Assembly: GCF_000308655.1 (NCBI RefSeq)
Contig: NZ_BAGC01000035.1
Span: forward strand, 1 to 64,000
Origin: Nocardia niigatensis NBRC 100131
GTDB taxonomy: Bacteria; Actinomycetota; Actinomycetes; Mycobacteriales; Mycobacteriaceae
Direction: 5' to 3'
Length of the DNA stretch: 64,000 nucleotides
In this document: piece by piece, positions 25,202-33,549 of the stretch
How positions within the stretch are numbered: position 1 is the stretch's first letter
How the letters are laid out: the number at the start of each line of letters is the position of its first letter
Translations under genes and position numbers: made by a program
The notes under the pieces: model-generated
What the model was told of the DNA's origin: nothing
What the model saw: the letters and a program-made list of their open reading frames with translations, nothing else
The model's database searches: none

Positions 25202-25561
25202 TCAGGGCAGGTCGTAGGCGGTGGCGTGGCGGGGCTGGTAGAGGCCGATCTCCCCGGCGCCGGGCACTTTCAGCATGGTGAGCATGCCCCAGCCCGCATT
25301 CGTGACGTCCTCGGTGAATTCGACGCCCTTCGCGTGCAGGTCGTCCATGGTGACGGCGAGGTCGTCGCACATGAGGTACATCTCGGCGCGGCCGCTGTCC
25401 GGGGCGGCCGCGGGATGGACCGCGAGTTCAGCGGGCGGCGACTTGAAGATCAGCCAACCGTCGTGCGCGTCCACGTGGGCCAGGCCCAGGACGTCACGGA
25501 AGAATGCCCGCGCCGCGTCGGCGTCCTCGGCATACAGGATGGTGTGCGCGCCGCTGATCAT
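25202..25561 (-). CDS. VOC family protein (glyoxalase/bleomycin-resistance fold)
   Basis: The 119-aa protein begins ISGAHTILYAEDADAARAFFRDVLGL and ends LKVPGAGEIGLYQPRH, typical of small VOC proteins. A central segment LMCDDLAVTMDDLHAKGVEF supplies the second half of the fold. It may bind a hydrophobic ligand or act on a reactive carbonyl; substrate unknown. It is followed by, and probably downstream of, the alpha/beta hydrolase-Nudix divergent region only by proximity. Confidence 0.83.
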   Translation of the reverse strand: MISGAHTILYAEDADAARAFFRDVLGLAHVDAHDGWLIFKSPPAELAVHPAAAPDSGRAEMYLMCDDLAVTMDDLHAKGVEFTEDVTNAGWGMLTMLKVPGAGEIGLYQPRHATAYDLP

Positions 25562-25570
25562 GCGCTGACG

Positions 25571-26419
25571 CTAACAGCGCCCAGCGCTTTCGGCCTGCAA
25601 GCGAGCGGTCATGGCGTCGGCCAGTTGCGCGCCGAATTCGGGTGCTTCGGTGCGCATTCCATTGTGGGCGCCCGGGAACTCGGTAACCACCCGGCCGATC
25701 CGGCGGGCGATCTCCACGGCCGGACGGTACGGTAGGCAACCCCGAGTCTCGTGACCGACCGCCAGCACCACCCGGTCGGCCACCGGGGTCAGCGCCTCGT
25801 AATCGGGGATGTACGAGGTGAATTCCCGCAGTTCGTACTCCAGCATGAGCGGGCCGTTGGCCGCCAGCCGGGCCCACATCTCCGCGGCACGCGGCGGTAG
25901 CTCGGCGGGCACGGGGGACGGTTTCATCGCGTTCCCGATACCGGCCAGGAAACGCGCGCCCGCCGCGGCTGGGCCTTCGGTGCGGAACAGCGCACAGACC
26001 TCATCGATCATCGCGCGATGCTCTGCGGCATCGGGCAGCACCGCGAAGCACGGTGGCTCGTGGGCAATGAGGAGGCGGACCCGATCCGGATGCCGCGCCA
26101 GCAGATCCAGCCCGACGATGGCTCCCGCGCTGCCCCCGACGACGAAGGCGGGCTCATCGGTGAGATGGCTCAGCAGCCGGAAGGCGTCATCGCTCTGCAC
26201 CTCGACCCGCTGCGTCTGCTGCGGGCCGTCCAGCACGCTGCGCGAGTACCCGCGCGGATCCAGCGACACCACCGTGAACCGATCCTCGAGGACCTCGGCG
26301 ATCGGATCGACCGAAGCCGCGTCGCCGCCACCACCGGGCAGGAACAACGCCAGCGGCCCAGTGCCGCGCACTTCGTAGTAGAGGGTCGCGCCCGGCACAG
26401 GCAACGTCGCGGACTTCAT
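25571..26419 (-). CDS. alpha/beta hydrolase
   Basis: The protein has 282 aa from ATG 26419, which has GAGGAGAAC just upstream. It has the usual N-terminal strand GATLYYEVRGTGPLALFLPGGGG, a nucleophile elbow GGSAGAIVG with the catalytic Ser, and a terminal His in FPGAHNGM. Another hydrolase of the same subfamily lies at 27804-28631 and shares the YYEVRG-GPL opening, indicating paralogy. It is divergent from a Nudix gene, with an exact palindrome between them. Confidence 0.87.
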   Translation of the reverse strand: MKSATLPVPGATLYYEVRGTGPLALFLPGGGGDAASVDPIAEVLEDRFTVVSLDPRGYSRSVLDGPQQTQRVEVQSDDAFRLLSHLTDEPAFVVGGSAGAIVGLDLLARHPDRVRLLIAHEPPCFAVLPDAAEHRAMIDEVCALFRTEGPAAAGARFLAGIGNAMKPSPVPAELPPRAAEMWARLAANGPLMLEYELREFTSYIPDYEALTPVADRVVLAVGHETRGCLPYRPAVEIARRIGRVVTEFPGAHNGMRTEAPEFGAQLADAMTARLQAESAGRC

Positions 26420-26465
26420 CGGTAGTTCTCCTCGCTCGACTGATCGGCCGACTCCGAACAGTAAT

Positions 26466-26480
26466 CCTAATGGCATTAGG
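26466..26480. promoter_or_regulatory. palindrome CCTAAT-GGC-ATTAGG in divergent promoter region
   Basis: Perfect 6-bp arms with a 3-base centre lie 47 bp upstream of the hydrolase start. A second related half-site set (CTAATTTACCTAG) follows at 26488. This is an operator-like site for an unidentified TetR/MarR-type repressor. The region is AT-rich compared with its surroundings. Confidence 0.5.
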
Positions 26481-26569
26481 TGAAAAACTAATTTACCTAG
26501 ATTCACGGGTTGCGCCAACTCCAAGCGAGGCAGACCGAGCAGCACCGTCGGCGGATAGTGTTGTGCCGC

Positions 26570-27052
26570 ATGGGTTCTGAACTGAGCGACTACGTCGCCG
26601 GGTTGCCTCGCAAACGCATGGCCGCGGGTGCGCTGTTCGTCGATGAGCGGGATCGGGTGCTGCTGGTCGAACCGACGTACAAGCCGCACTGGGAGGTGCC
26701 CGGCGGGGTCGTGGAGGCTGGGGAGTCGCCCTACTGCGCGGCCGTGCGGGAGATTCGGGAGGAGTTGGGGCTGAGTCCGACGCTCGGGCGGCTGCTCGTG
26801 GTCGATTGGGTGCCCGAAGGCCCGTATCCCGGTGACGGGGTGATGATGGTGTACGACGGCGGGATGCTGAACGCCGAGCAGGTTGCCGCGATAGCGCTTC
26901 CGGCAGAAGAACTTCGGAGCTGGACCTGGTGCGATGGCGCGGCGGTCGCGCGACTGCTGCCGGCAGCGCTGGCCAGGCGAGTGGCAGGAGCGCGGCGGGC
27001 CAGAACGGCAGGGGTTACGGTTTATCTGGAAGACGGTTACGACGTCGGTTGA
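26570..27052 (+). CDS. Nudix hydrolase
   Basis: The protein has 160 aa from ATG 26570. The Nudix box G-x5-E-x7-R-E-x2-E-E-x-G is complete at residues 46-68 (GVVEAGESPYC, then AAVREIREELGL). It would hydrolyse a nucleoside-diphosphate-linked compound with Mg ions bound by the glutamates. The specific substrate is unknown. The N-terminal YVAGLPRKRMAAGALFVDERDRVLLVEP is the typical opening of the actinobacterial group. Confidence 0.9.
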   Translation: MGSELSDYVAGLPRKRMAAGALFVDERDRVLLVEPTYKPHWEVPGGVVEAGESPYCAAVREIREELGLSPTLGRLLVVDWVPEGPYPGDGVMMVYDGGMLNAEQVAAIALPAEELRSWTWCDGAAVARLLPAALARRVAGARRARTAGVTVYLEDGYDVG

Positions 27053-27154
27053 TACCGGCCCGAAGCTCGTCGGAATTGTCTACTACGCCACGTCGTTTTC
27101 GGCCTAGGATGCCTCCTGGCGAGCATTCGTGAAACGCGAAGGGGAGTAGAGCGC

Positions 27155-27706
27155 ATGCGAGCAATCACCCGAATCGTGCACTACGTCAAGGCAATGGGGC
27201 GTGCCCGTCGGCACCGGACGGATCTCGTCGGCTGGCTCCTCCGGCGGCCGCAGCTGCTGGTCAGCACCACGATCCACGAGACGATGCTGTTGCTCTCCAA
27301 CCGGCTCGACCCGAATCTGAAGGAGCTGGCCGAGCTGAAGACGGCCGCCCTGGTGAACTGCCAGTTCTGCCTCGACATCGGGTCGACGCTGGCCCACTAT
27401 GGCGGGCTCACCGAAGCGCAGGTCACCGAGCTGGCGAAATATCGGGACAGCGATGCCTACAGCGCGCGGGACAAGCTGGTCCTGTCCTATGCCGAGGCCA
27501 TGACGCTCACACCGACCTCGCTCGATCTCGAGGAGATTCGCGCCGAGCTGCTGACCCATCTGAGCAAGGGCCAGCTCGCCGAACTGGCCGCGACCATCGC
27601 GTGGGAGAACCAGCGGGCCCGGCTGAACCAGGCGCTCGGGGTGCGCCCGGTCGGCATGGCGGAGGGCATGACGTGCGCGCTGCCCGAATCCCGGCAGCTC
27701 GGCTGA
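27155..27706 (+). CDS. carboxymuconolactone decarboxylase / AhpD-like protein
   Basis: The 183-aa helical protein has the redox-type motif N-C-Q-F-C-L-D with a C-x-x-C pair followed by GSTLAHYGGL, the AhpD-like arrangement. It probably works as a thiol-dependent peroxidase or reductase component, or as a decarboxylase homologue. AAGGGGAG lies just upstream of the ATG. The next gene, an alpha/beta hydrolase, starts 98 bp later. Confidence 0.87.
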   Translation: MRAITRIVHYVKAMGRARRHRTDLVGWLLRRPQLLVSTTIHETMLLLSNRLDPNLKELAELKTAALVNCQFCLDIGSTLAHYGGLTEAQVTELAKYRDSDAYSARDKLVLSYAEAMTLTPTSLDLEEIRAELLTHLSKGQLAELAATIAWENQRARLNQALGVRPVGMAEGMTCALPESRQLG

Positions 27707-27803
27707 CGTCGCCGAGCCACGTCTTTTCCATTCGCGCAGCGATGAATTCGGCGCGGTCGTGCCGTCATAGCCGGTGTCCATGTCCTGACCACTTGGAGCG
27801 ACC

Positions 27804-28631
27804 ATGACCTCGACCGCACCCGTCACCTCCGGAACACTCGCCGTACCCGACGGCACCATCTACTACGAGGTCCGCGGCAGCGGCCCGCTGATCGCGCTGA
27901 TCGGCGCACCGATGGATTCCGGGCCGTTCGCCGCGCTGGCCGAACTGCTCGCCACCGACCACACCGTGCTCTGCAGCGATCCGCGCGGTCACGGCCGCAG
28001 CCCGGTCACCGATCCTGGCAAGGACTCGACCCCGGAACTGCGCGCCGACGACCTGGCTCGCGTCCTCACCCACGTCGGCCTCGGCCCGGCCACGGTGCTC
28101 GGTTCCAGCGGCGGCGCCATCACCGGTCTTGCGCTGGCCATCGCCCGGCCCGATCTCGTCCCGACCCTCGTCGCGCACGAGCCGCCGCTGCGCGAACTGC
28201 TCGCCGACCGGGACGAGCTGCGGGCCCGCACCGACGAGATCATGGCCGTCTACGAGACCGGCGATGTGCTCGGCGCGGTCCGCAAGTTCTTCGCCATGAC
28301 CGGCCTTTTCATGCCCGAGGAAGTGCTGCAGCAGATGTTCGGCGGCGAGCGGGACCCGCAGTCGATCGCCTCCGACGACTTCTTCTACCGCCACGAGCTG
28401 CACACCACCTCCGGCTGGCAACCCTCCCTCGACGCGCTGCGCGGCACCCCGACGAAGATCATCATCGGCATCGGCGACGAATCCGCCGACAAGTTCTGCG
28501 ACCGCACCTCGCGTGCCCTCGGCACCGAACTCGGCATCGAACCCACCATGTTCCCGGGCGGCCATGGCGGTTTCATGGAGCAGCCAGACGCCTTCGCCAA
28601 GCGCCTGCGCGAAATCCTCCAGGACAACTAA
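27804..28631 (+). CDS. alpha/beta hydrolase
   Basis: The 275-aa protein has strand GTIYYEVRGSGPLIALIG, nucleophile elbow LGSSGGAITGLALA, acid in IIIGIGDES, and His in FPGGHGGFMEQP. It closely parallels the hydrolase at 25571-26419 (same opening and elbow context). This suggests a local paralogue or two members of one catabolic family. GGAGCGACC precedes the ATG. Substrate unknown. Confidence 0.88.
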   Translation: MTSTAPVTSGTLAVPDGTIYYEVRGSGPLIALIGAPMDSGPFAALAELLATDHTVLCSDPRGHGRSPVTDPGKDSTPELRADDLARVLTHVGLGPATVLGSSGGAITGLALAIARPDLVPTLVAHEPPLRELLADRDELRARTDEIMAVYETGDVLGAVRKFFAMTGLFMPEEVLQQMFGGERDPQSIASDDFFYRHELHTTSGWQPSLDALRGTPTKIIIGIGDESADKFCDRTSRALGTELGIEPTMFPGGHGGFMEQPDAFAKRLREILQDN

Positions 28632-28645
28632 CCGATTTCGTCGAC

Positions 28646-28701
28646 GACCATGTATCGCCTGCGGCGCCCTCACAGGTTTTCCGTGGCGGCGATGCATGGT
28701 C
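28646..28701. terminator. imperfect inverted repeat after the hydrolase gene
   Basis: GACCATGTATCGCC and GGCGATGCATGGTC arms (one mismatch) are separated by 28 bases, starting 14 bp after the stop. Likely a transcription end structure. Confidence 0.4.
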
Positions 28702-28756
28702 GACGGCAATCGGGGAGGATTAGGCTGGTAGCACGCTGATCCGGGGGCGTTCGGAG

Positions 28757-29107
28757 GTGTGGACGATGAGGATTCGACTGGTTCGGGGTGCGGGAATCGG
28801 GATGATCGGGCTCGCGACGCTCGTGGGCGTCGGGGCGGTAGCACCGGCAGCTCACGCCGACGGCCAACGCTACCTGTGCGATGTGGTGTCGATGACCACC
28901 GATGGTCACGGGATCGGAACCGGCAATTGCGTATCCGCGGGCGGTGGCGCACCGGCAATGGGAGCGATCACCGGCGCTTTCGATATCGCGCAGCGCTCGG
29001 ACAATTACACGGTGCACTGTTACGACAATGGCGGCGGGGCGACCGGGGAAGCATGGTTGCCGGGTGAGGTCAACGGGTTTGGGACCCACTGCGCGCCGAC
29101 CTCCTGA
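28757..29107 (+). CDS. small secreted protein, 116 aa
   Basis: GTG 28757 or ATG 28766 could start it; both lie after GGAGGT at 28752. A Sec signal peptide is clear (MRIRLVRGAGIGMIGLATLV, then GAVAPAAHA with an A-x-A cleavage site). The mature part is about 80 residues with four Cys (YLCDV, GNCVS, VHCYD, THCAP), presumably two disulfides. Gly-rich, no known domain. Exported to the wall or medium. Confidence 0.75.
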   Translation: MWTMRIRLVRGAGIGMIGLATLVGVGAVAPAAHADGQRYLCDVVSMTTDGHGIGTGNCVSAGGGAPAMGAITGAFDIAQRSDNYTVHCYDNGGGATGEAWLPGEVNGFGTHCAPTS

Positions 29108-29114
29108 CCGCGAT

Positions 29115-29435
29115 TCATTCCGGACGAATTTCCGAGCGCGCGTAGGTGTTTTCGGGACTCACCGTGATGATGTCGGCGACCTGGACGATGTCCTCGGGTA
29201 TGTGACCGCCGAAATGCGCGAGGCTGGGCACGATCACCGCGTCGGCCTCGAGCCGGGAGACCAGGGTTCGCACCCGGACGAACGGTCGATCGGTCTCGGG
29301 TCCGAAGATCAGGGTCTTGCACAGGTCATAGCCGAGCCGGCGAGCCAGATGCTGGATCTGAGCCTCGTCCCACTGTTGCTGTGCCCCCGACACATCGTGC
29401 CGGAGGAATCCGATCGCTGATGGCTGTGGCCGCAT
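29115..29435 (-). CDS. hypothetical protein resembling a serine-recombinase catalytic fold, 106 aa
   Basis: Start is ATG 29435 (RPQPSAIGFLRHDVSGAQQQ). The layout AIGFLR-DVS---Q---I---A--LGY ... ADAVIVPSLAHFGG follows the first strands and helices of resolvase-type recombinases. However, the arginines that assist catalysis are largely missing and the length is only 106 aa. Such proteins are encoded in several copies in nocardial genomes and are probably not recombinases. The function is unknown. A 236-bp gap separates its start from the CCC1-like gene on the other strand. Confidence 0.6.
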   Translation of the reverse strand: MRPQPSAIGFLRHDVSGAQQQWDEAQIQHLARRLGYDLCKTLIFGPETDRPFVRVRTLVSRLEADAVIVPSLAHFGGHIPEDIVQVADIITVSPENTYARSEIRPE

Positions 29436-29671
29436 CTCGCCGCTCTCTTGAACTGTCCGCCTGACGCCGGTGTCAACGCTACGGCTAACCTCGGCCGAAC
29501 ATACGGCGATCCGCCGAGAAACTGCCTGTCGCAAACGTGTCGCGATCGGTGTGTCCGCGCCGCCGGTGTTCCAGCAGCCCCCCGAAAATGTCTGGTATGC
29601 AATGCATTACCTAATTTCGGTGAGCCTCTCTTTGCTGGCGGGAAAACCTCTGAACCATTACGGTTCCCCCC

Positions 29672-30400
29672 GTGAGGGACGATTTCGAAGGATCGGTGGC
29701 GGTCGCGCAGGCGACCGAACCGCATGTAGCGGGATTGGCGACACGCCTGAATTGGCTACGCGCCGGCGTATTGGGAGCCAATGACGGAATCGTCTCGGTG
29801 GCAGGCATTGTCGTCGGGGTCGCGGCGGCCACCAGCAACAGCACCGCGATCATGACCGCGGGTGTCGCCGGGCTCGCGGCCGGCGCGGTCTCGATGGCCT
29901 TGGGCGAGTACGTTTCCGTGAGCACGCAGCGCGACAGCGAGCGCGCCCTGCTGGAAATCGAGCGCCGCGAACTGGCCGAACAGCCGGAGGCCGAGCTGGC
30001 CGAGCTCGCGGCCATCTATCGCGCGAAGGGTCTCTCTCCGGCCACGGCTCAGGCTGTGGCGGAGGAGCTCACGGCCCGGGACGCGTTCACCGCACACGCG
30101 GAAGCCGAACTCGGCATCGATCCGGACGGGCTGACCAACCCGCTGCACGCCGCGCTCTCCTCGGCGCTGTCGTTCACACTGGGCGCCCTGCTGCCGCTGC
30201 TGGCGATCCTGACTCCACATGCCATCCGGGTGCCGCTCACCATGGCCGCGGTGCTGGCCGCACTGGCCTTGACCGGGGCCACCGGCGCCCGCCTCGGGCA
30301 GGCGCCGGTGGCGCGGGCTACCGTGCGAGTCCTCGCGGGCGGTGCGCTCGCGATGATCACCACCTATGTGATCGGCCACCTGGTCGGCGTCGCGATCTGA
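29672..30400 (+). CDS. VIT1/CCC1 transporter family protein
   Basis: GTG start; 242 aa. The N-terminal half contains LRAGVLGANDGIVSVAGIVVGVAAA, the defining first membrane helix of this family. It is followed by GLAAGAVSMALGEYVSVSTQ, an acidic cytoplasmic helical hairpin (residues 90-150), and three C-terminal membrane helices (LGALLPLLAIL, LTMAAVLAALALTG, AMITTYVIGHLVGVAI). Members move Fe2+ or Mn2+ across membranes. Its stop is 100 bp before the left end of the Tn3-family element. Confidence 0.9.
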   Translation: MRDDFEGSVAVAQATEPHVAGLATRLNWLRAGVLGANDGIVSVAGIVVGVAAATSNSTAIMTAGVAGLAAGAVSMALGEYVSVSTQRDSERALLEIERRELAEQPEAELAELAAIYRAKGLSPATAQAVAEELTARDAFTAHAEAELGIDPDGLTNPLHAALSSALSFTLGALLPLLAILTPHAIRVPLTMAAVLAALALTGATGARLGQAPVARATVRVLAGGALAMITTYVIGHLVGVAI

Positions 30401-30500
30401 TCGGAAATCGTTGCGGCCGAGCAAGTCTCACCCGATGAGGGTGGTGTAATCGCCCGGTGGCCGCCGACCCCATCGCCAACAACGACCGTCTCCCCAACTG

Positions 30501-30538
30501 GGGGTTCCAGTAGTAATTGCGCGAAAAGGCAACGACAA
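30501..30538 (+). repeat. left terminal inverted repeat of the Tn3-family element
   Basis: Reads GGGGTTCCAGTAGTAATTGC then GCGAAAAGGCAACG. The first 27 bases match the right end at 25 positions, and CAACG recurs after a one-base offset. Preceded by AACTG. Confidence 0.85.
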
Positions 30539-31207
30539 TGGCTTGACCAGCAGCGATGGCGAAAGTTTTCTTCGAAAGTGCGGGCGGATCTGCTGTGATC
30601 AGCTGTCTTGCAACAGCTTACGGACTCGACCCGAATACGTCAGCAAGGGGCAATAGTCGATCATGACGTCCATCGCTCGCATCCGATGCGAGATAAGCAC
30701 GGTTCCGCATGACGGGGGTTCACTGGAACAGCAGGTCCGGCGAACTTCGTTGTCTTACGCGCGATTACTACCGGGACCCCTTTGAGGTAGACCCCAATGT
30801 GACGCACCCGTCGGCGATCAATTCTTCTGGCTGGCCGACTGCGCTGGGTGAGCGTCTCAAGGTGTGTCGGAAAGGGAGCCCGAGCAGTGGTCCCTGGCGA
30901 CCGAGGTCACCGCCCTGCCGGTCTGGCCCTCGACCGGTTTCGGTGCTGAAGTCCTGTTGCTGTGAGGCTTTCGGCCCTGTGCAATGATCGGCGGCAGCGA
31001 GGACATTTACCAGTGGAGGCCGCCTGGCATCGATAGCGTCCGTTGGGTTGGGTTGGTGCAGGAACCAGGCGGTGGGGGTAAGCAGGCGCATTCGTCGAGA
31101 CAGCGAGGTGGCGCGATGACGGAATTGGTGCGCTTCCGTTGGCCGATGGCGGCAGCGTGCTCGTCGAGGTGCCTGCGCAACGTTGCCAGCGCCGGGAGGA
31201 TGAGCCG
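30539..31207. other. non-coding stretch inside the Tn3-family element
   Basis: No supported gene. It contains one extra terminal-repeat copy at 30754-30780; the open frames here lack sensible composition or starts. Confidence 0.5.
30754..30780 (-). repeat. internal solo copy of the Tn3-type terminal repeat
   Basis: On the minus strand it reads GGGGTCCCGGTAGTAATCGC then GCGTAA, close to both outer repeats and in right-end orientation. With the left end at 30501 it would bound a 280-bp miniature unit. The base pairs following it (TTTGA) do not repeat the AACTG flank. Confidence 0.6.
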
Positions 31208-31912
31208 ATGACCAGCCGTCCGTCTTTTGCCGCGCGATGTCCATATCCCGGTGCCGACCAGCATCGGAACCGGAGTCGAGGAGGCGATCACGCAGATCCT
31301 GACACACCGAGAACAGTTCGACCACGCGCACCGCGGCGGCGCATTCTCACTGTCGTCGCGAGCGCCCTGGCCTTGGTGGGCCTTGCCGCTCCGGCCGCCG
31401 CGCACACCCCGGTCCTGCTCGGCTCGGACGACACCGTCGACGCCCTCGACACGAGTCCACTCGCCCCTATCGGAACCGTCTCGTTCGCCTTCTACGGCCG
31501 AACCAGCGCGGTCGGCGACACACGCGCGGTCCGCATCCAACTCTCCGGAGGCGAGCCCTTCCATGCCCAGCTCCTCATTCCCGATCTGGCCCCCGAGAAC
31601 GAGCTACCCGTCCCGCAATTGCCCCGACTGTCGATCCTCGGCCCCGACGGAGCCGTGACCACTCTCGATAACACCGCGCGCGCCCCCTTCTTCGAACCGT
31701 TCACCCAGACCTCGTACCTAACCCTCGCCGACACCGCCTCGGCCGCGCAGACCGGCACCTACACCCTCGTTGTCACCGGCTCCGCGCCGGCCCGGTTCGT
31801 GATTGCCACCGGCGACACCGAACAATTCGGCGCACCACTGGTCAACGCGACCGCCGCCACCCTCGCCGACGTTCAAACCTGGTACCGCACACCTCCCACC
31901 TCCGGCACCTAG
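31208..31912 (+). CDS. putative secreted protein, 234 aa
   Basis: Preferred start is ATG 31208; earlier in-frame starts give an implausible leader. After an Arg-rich segment, a signal-type hydrophobic stretch ILTVVASALALVGLAAPAAA ends in an A-x-A site. The mature region is beta-rich (TVSFAFYGRTSAVGDTRAVR, then SGGEPFHAQLLIPDL) with little charge. It ends YTLVVTGSAPARFVIATGDTE, resembling a jelly-roll or accessory wall protein. No enzymatic motif is seen. It is cargo inside the Tn3-family element. Confidence 0.65.
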   Translation: MTSRPSFAARCPYPGADQHRNRSRGGDHADPDTPRTVRPRAPRRRILTVVASALALVGLAAPAAAHTPVLLGSDDTVDALDTSPLAPIGTVSFAFYGRTSAVGDTRAVRIQLSGGEPFHAQLLIPDLAPENELPVPQLPRLSILGPDGAVTTLDNTARAPFFEPFTQTSYLTLADTASAAQTGTYTLVVTGSAPARFVIATGDTEQFGAPLVNATAATLADVQTWYRTPPTSGT

Positions 31913-31922
31913 ATGTGGTGTC

Positions 31923-32237
31923 TCATGACGGTGGTTCCACGGCGTCGAGGTCGAGCATGAGTTGTTCGGGCCTGCTCGGTCCGATGTTGGGTGTGAAGGT
32001 TGCGGTGTCGGTAAGCCGGTAGGTGTGTAACGAAACTCGGGTGATCGGTGGTTTGTGTCCGATTCCGGCGTGTGGGCGGTCGTGGTTGTAGTGGTTGAGG
32101 AACTCAACCAGCGCCGCCCGGCGCGCCTGTTCGGAGTTGTAGGTGCGGATGTAGGCCCATTCACGGGCCAGGGTGGCATTGAACCGTTCGACCTTGCCGT
32201 TGGTACGTGGGGTGTAGGGCCGGGTTCGTTTGTGCAC
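31923..32237 (-). pseudogene. IS481-family transposase, C-terminal fragment
   Basis: The segment HKRTRPYTPRTNGKVERFNA then TLAREWAYIRTYNSEQARRA is the catalytic-Glu part of an IS481 integrase core, followed by FLNHYNHDRPHAGIGHKPPI. Upstream of 32237 the frame continues into unrelated sequence, so the N-terminal two thirds with the first two Asp residues are lost. Remnant of an insertion sequence. Confidence 0.85.
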
Positions 32238-32265
32238 GGTCCCAGTCGATTCCAGTGGCGTACGG

Positions 32266-32799
32266 TCAGGAGGGAATGTTCTTGACGGACAGTCGCGGAT
32301 CCCCATCGGGGCACCGTGTGAACCCGATGCCCGCGAAGTGTTCAGGTTCGTCGGCAAGCAGCGCAGCGAGCACGACGCCTGGCCGGCGAACCCCGACCAG
32401 AGCGGCATCCAGAACGGCCGGAGCGAGGCCGGGATAACGTTCGGCGAGTCCGTGGTCGACGTCTACCTGTGACACCAGCACGGCCCAGTCCGGCTCCTCA
32501 GGCGGCAGGACAGCCCGCACATGGTGCTGCACGTCCCACGAGCGGTCGTGGTGGAGAAGGAACACCGCGTTGCCCAGTTCGGCGAGATGTCTGTCGCCCT
32601 GGCACTCGGACCAGTCGACGGGGTTGACGCAGTTGTCGAATTCGATCAGGTGGAGTTTCGCGGAACCGAGCTGCTCGCTCGCCACCATCAGCCGCGCCGT
32701 GCAGTTCGTGAAACCGACCTCGGACTCCTCCGGCTCGAACAGCGGCAGGTCGAGGGCGACCTCGATGCGCGCGAAGCCGAGGTCTGCATCAGCGGGCAT
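32266..32799 (-). CDS. hypothetical protein, 177 aa
   Basis: The frame has even, GC-rich third positions and a plausible soluble protein: DLGFARIEVALDLPLFEPEE, a polar middle with WSECQGDRHLAELGNAVFLL, and DEPEHFAGIGFTRCPDGDPR at the end. No family was recognised. It is Tn3-element cargo and its 3' end abuts the IS481 fragment, yet the frame looks complete. Confidence 0.5.
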   Translation of the reverse strand: MPADADLGFARIEVALDLPLFEPEESEVGFTNCTARLMVASEQLGSAKLHLIEFDNCVNPVDWSECQGDRHLAELGNAVFLLHHDRSWDVQHHVRAVLPPEEPDWAVLVSQVDVDHGLAERYPGLAPAVLDAALVGVRRPGVVLAALLADEPEHFAGIGFTRCPDGDPRLSVKNIPS

Positions 32800-32953
32800 G
32801 GCGGTAACCTACCGCACGGCCCGCACTTCAGCTTGAGCAGCTCAGCCCTGACGGCGCCGCGACGGCGGAATCGGTCGAGGACGCCCCCCGCCACTACTGG
32901 TTCCTCGCGTGTGCCGCGGAATTGGTTCCGGCCTAAGAAGACTGACACTCGGC

Positions 32954-33142
32954 TCAGCGTCTTCGTTTCTTGAGCAGTTTCCCGAGGTTGACCGTCGCAT
33001 CGGTGTTGCCTTCATCGGCGGCACGGCGGTACCAGGTTTCGGCCTCGTCGCGATCACCTCGGTTCTGGGACAGGACCCCAAGGCTGTTCATCGCATCGGT
33101 GTTGCCTTTGTCGGCGGCGCGGCGGTACCAGGTTTCGCCCGC
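32954..33142 (-). pseudogene. tetratricopeptide/Sel1-repeat protein, C-terminal scrap
   Basis: Two tandem repeats remain: ETWYRRAADKGNTDAMNSLG and ETWYRRAADEGNTDATVNLG, separated by a GDRDEA linker, then a basic tail LLKKRRR and stop. The N-terminal part is missing; upstream the frame runs antisense-like through the resolvase fragment. A relic of a larger repeat protein. Confidence 0.7.
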
Positions 33143-33434
33143 CCGTGGTCCTACACCGCGACGTCGGGCAACGGCCGATGATCCTCGGGAGGGCAGGGCG
33201 GGTGTTGAGATAGCTGTAGACAGTGTCGCGGTGTACCCCGAATTCCTTGGCCAGCTTCGCTTTCGACTCACCGGCGGCGGCGCGGGCGCGCAGGGTGTGG
33301 GCCTGCTCGGTCGTGAGGGAGGGTTTGCGGCCCTTGTAGACGCCGCGGGCCTTGGCCTTGGCGATGCCCTCGCGCTGGCGCTCGAGGATCAGGGCGCGTT
33401 CGAATTCGGCGACCGCGCCCATCATGTTCAACAA
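33054..33434 (-). pseudogene. serine resolvase, C-terminal fragment
   Basis: MGAVAEFERALILERQREGI then KARGVYKGRKPSLT is the connector helix of Tn3-type resolvases, and SKAKLAKEFGVHRDTVYSYL is their DNA-binding helix-turn-helix. The catalytic domain is missing at the 5' side, where the transposase remnant begins. After SYLNTRP the frame runs on into foreign sequence before stopping at 33054. Confidence 0.85.
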
Positions 33435-33549
33435 TCACCGGCGACGACACCCCGATGGCCAACCTAACTACCCCAAACCGACACTGGCGTCCCGTCGAAG
33501 TGAAACCGGAGAACTGGCGTCTCAGCTTGTGGTCATAATCTGCGGGACG

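Noticed and set aside
27765..28958. 397-codon minus-strand frame opposite the second alpha/beta hydrolase
   Set aside because: Low-complexity Arg/Gly composition without a domain; the plus-strand hydrolase has a full catalytic triad.
30709..30987. Possible small gene inside the left part of the Tn3-family element
   Set aside because: The frame crosses the internal terminal-repeat copy and has no ribosome site or recognisable sequence.
33054..33271. A continuous fusion protein of resolvase and TPR repeats
   Set aside because: The two similarities lie in different frames, so they are separate truncated genes meeting at a junction.
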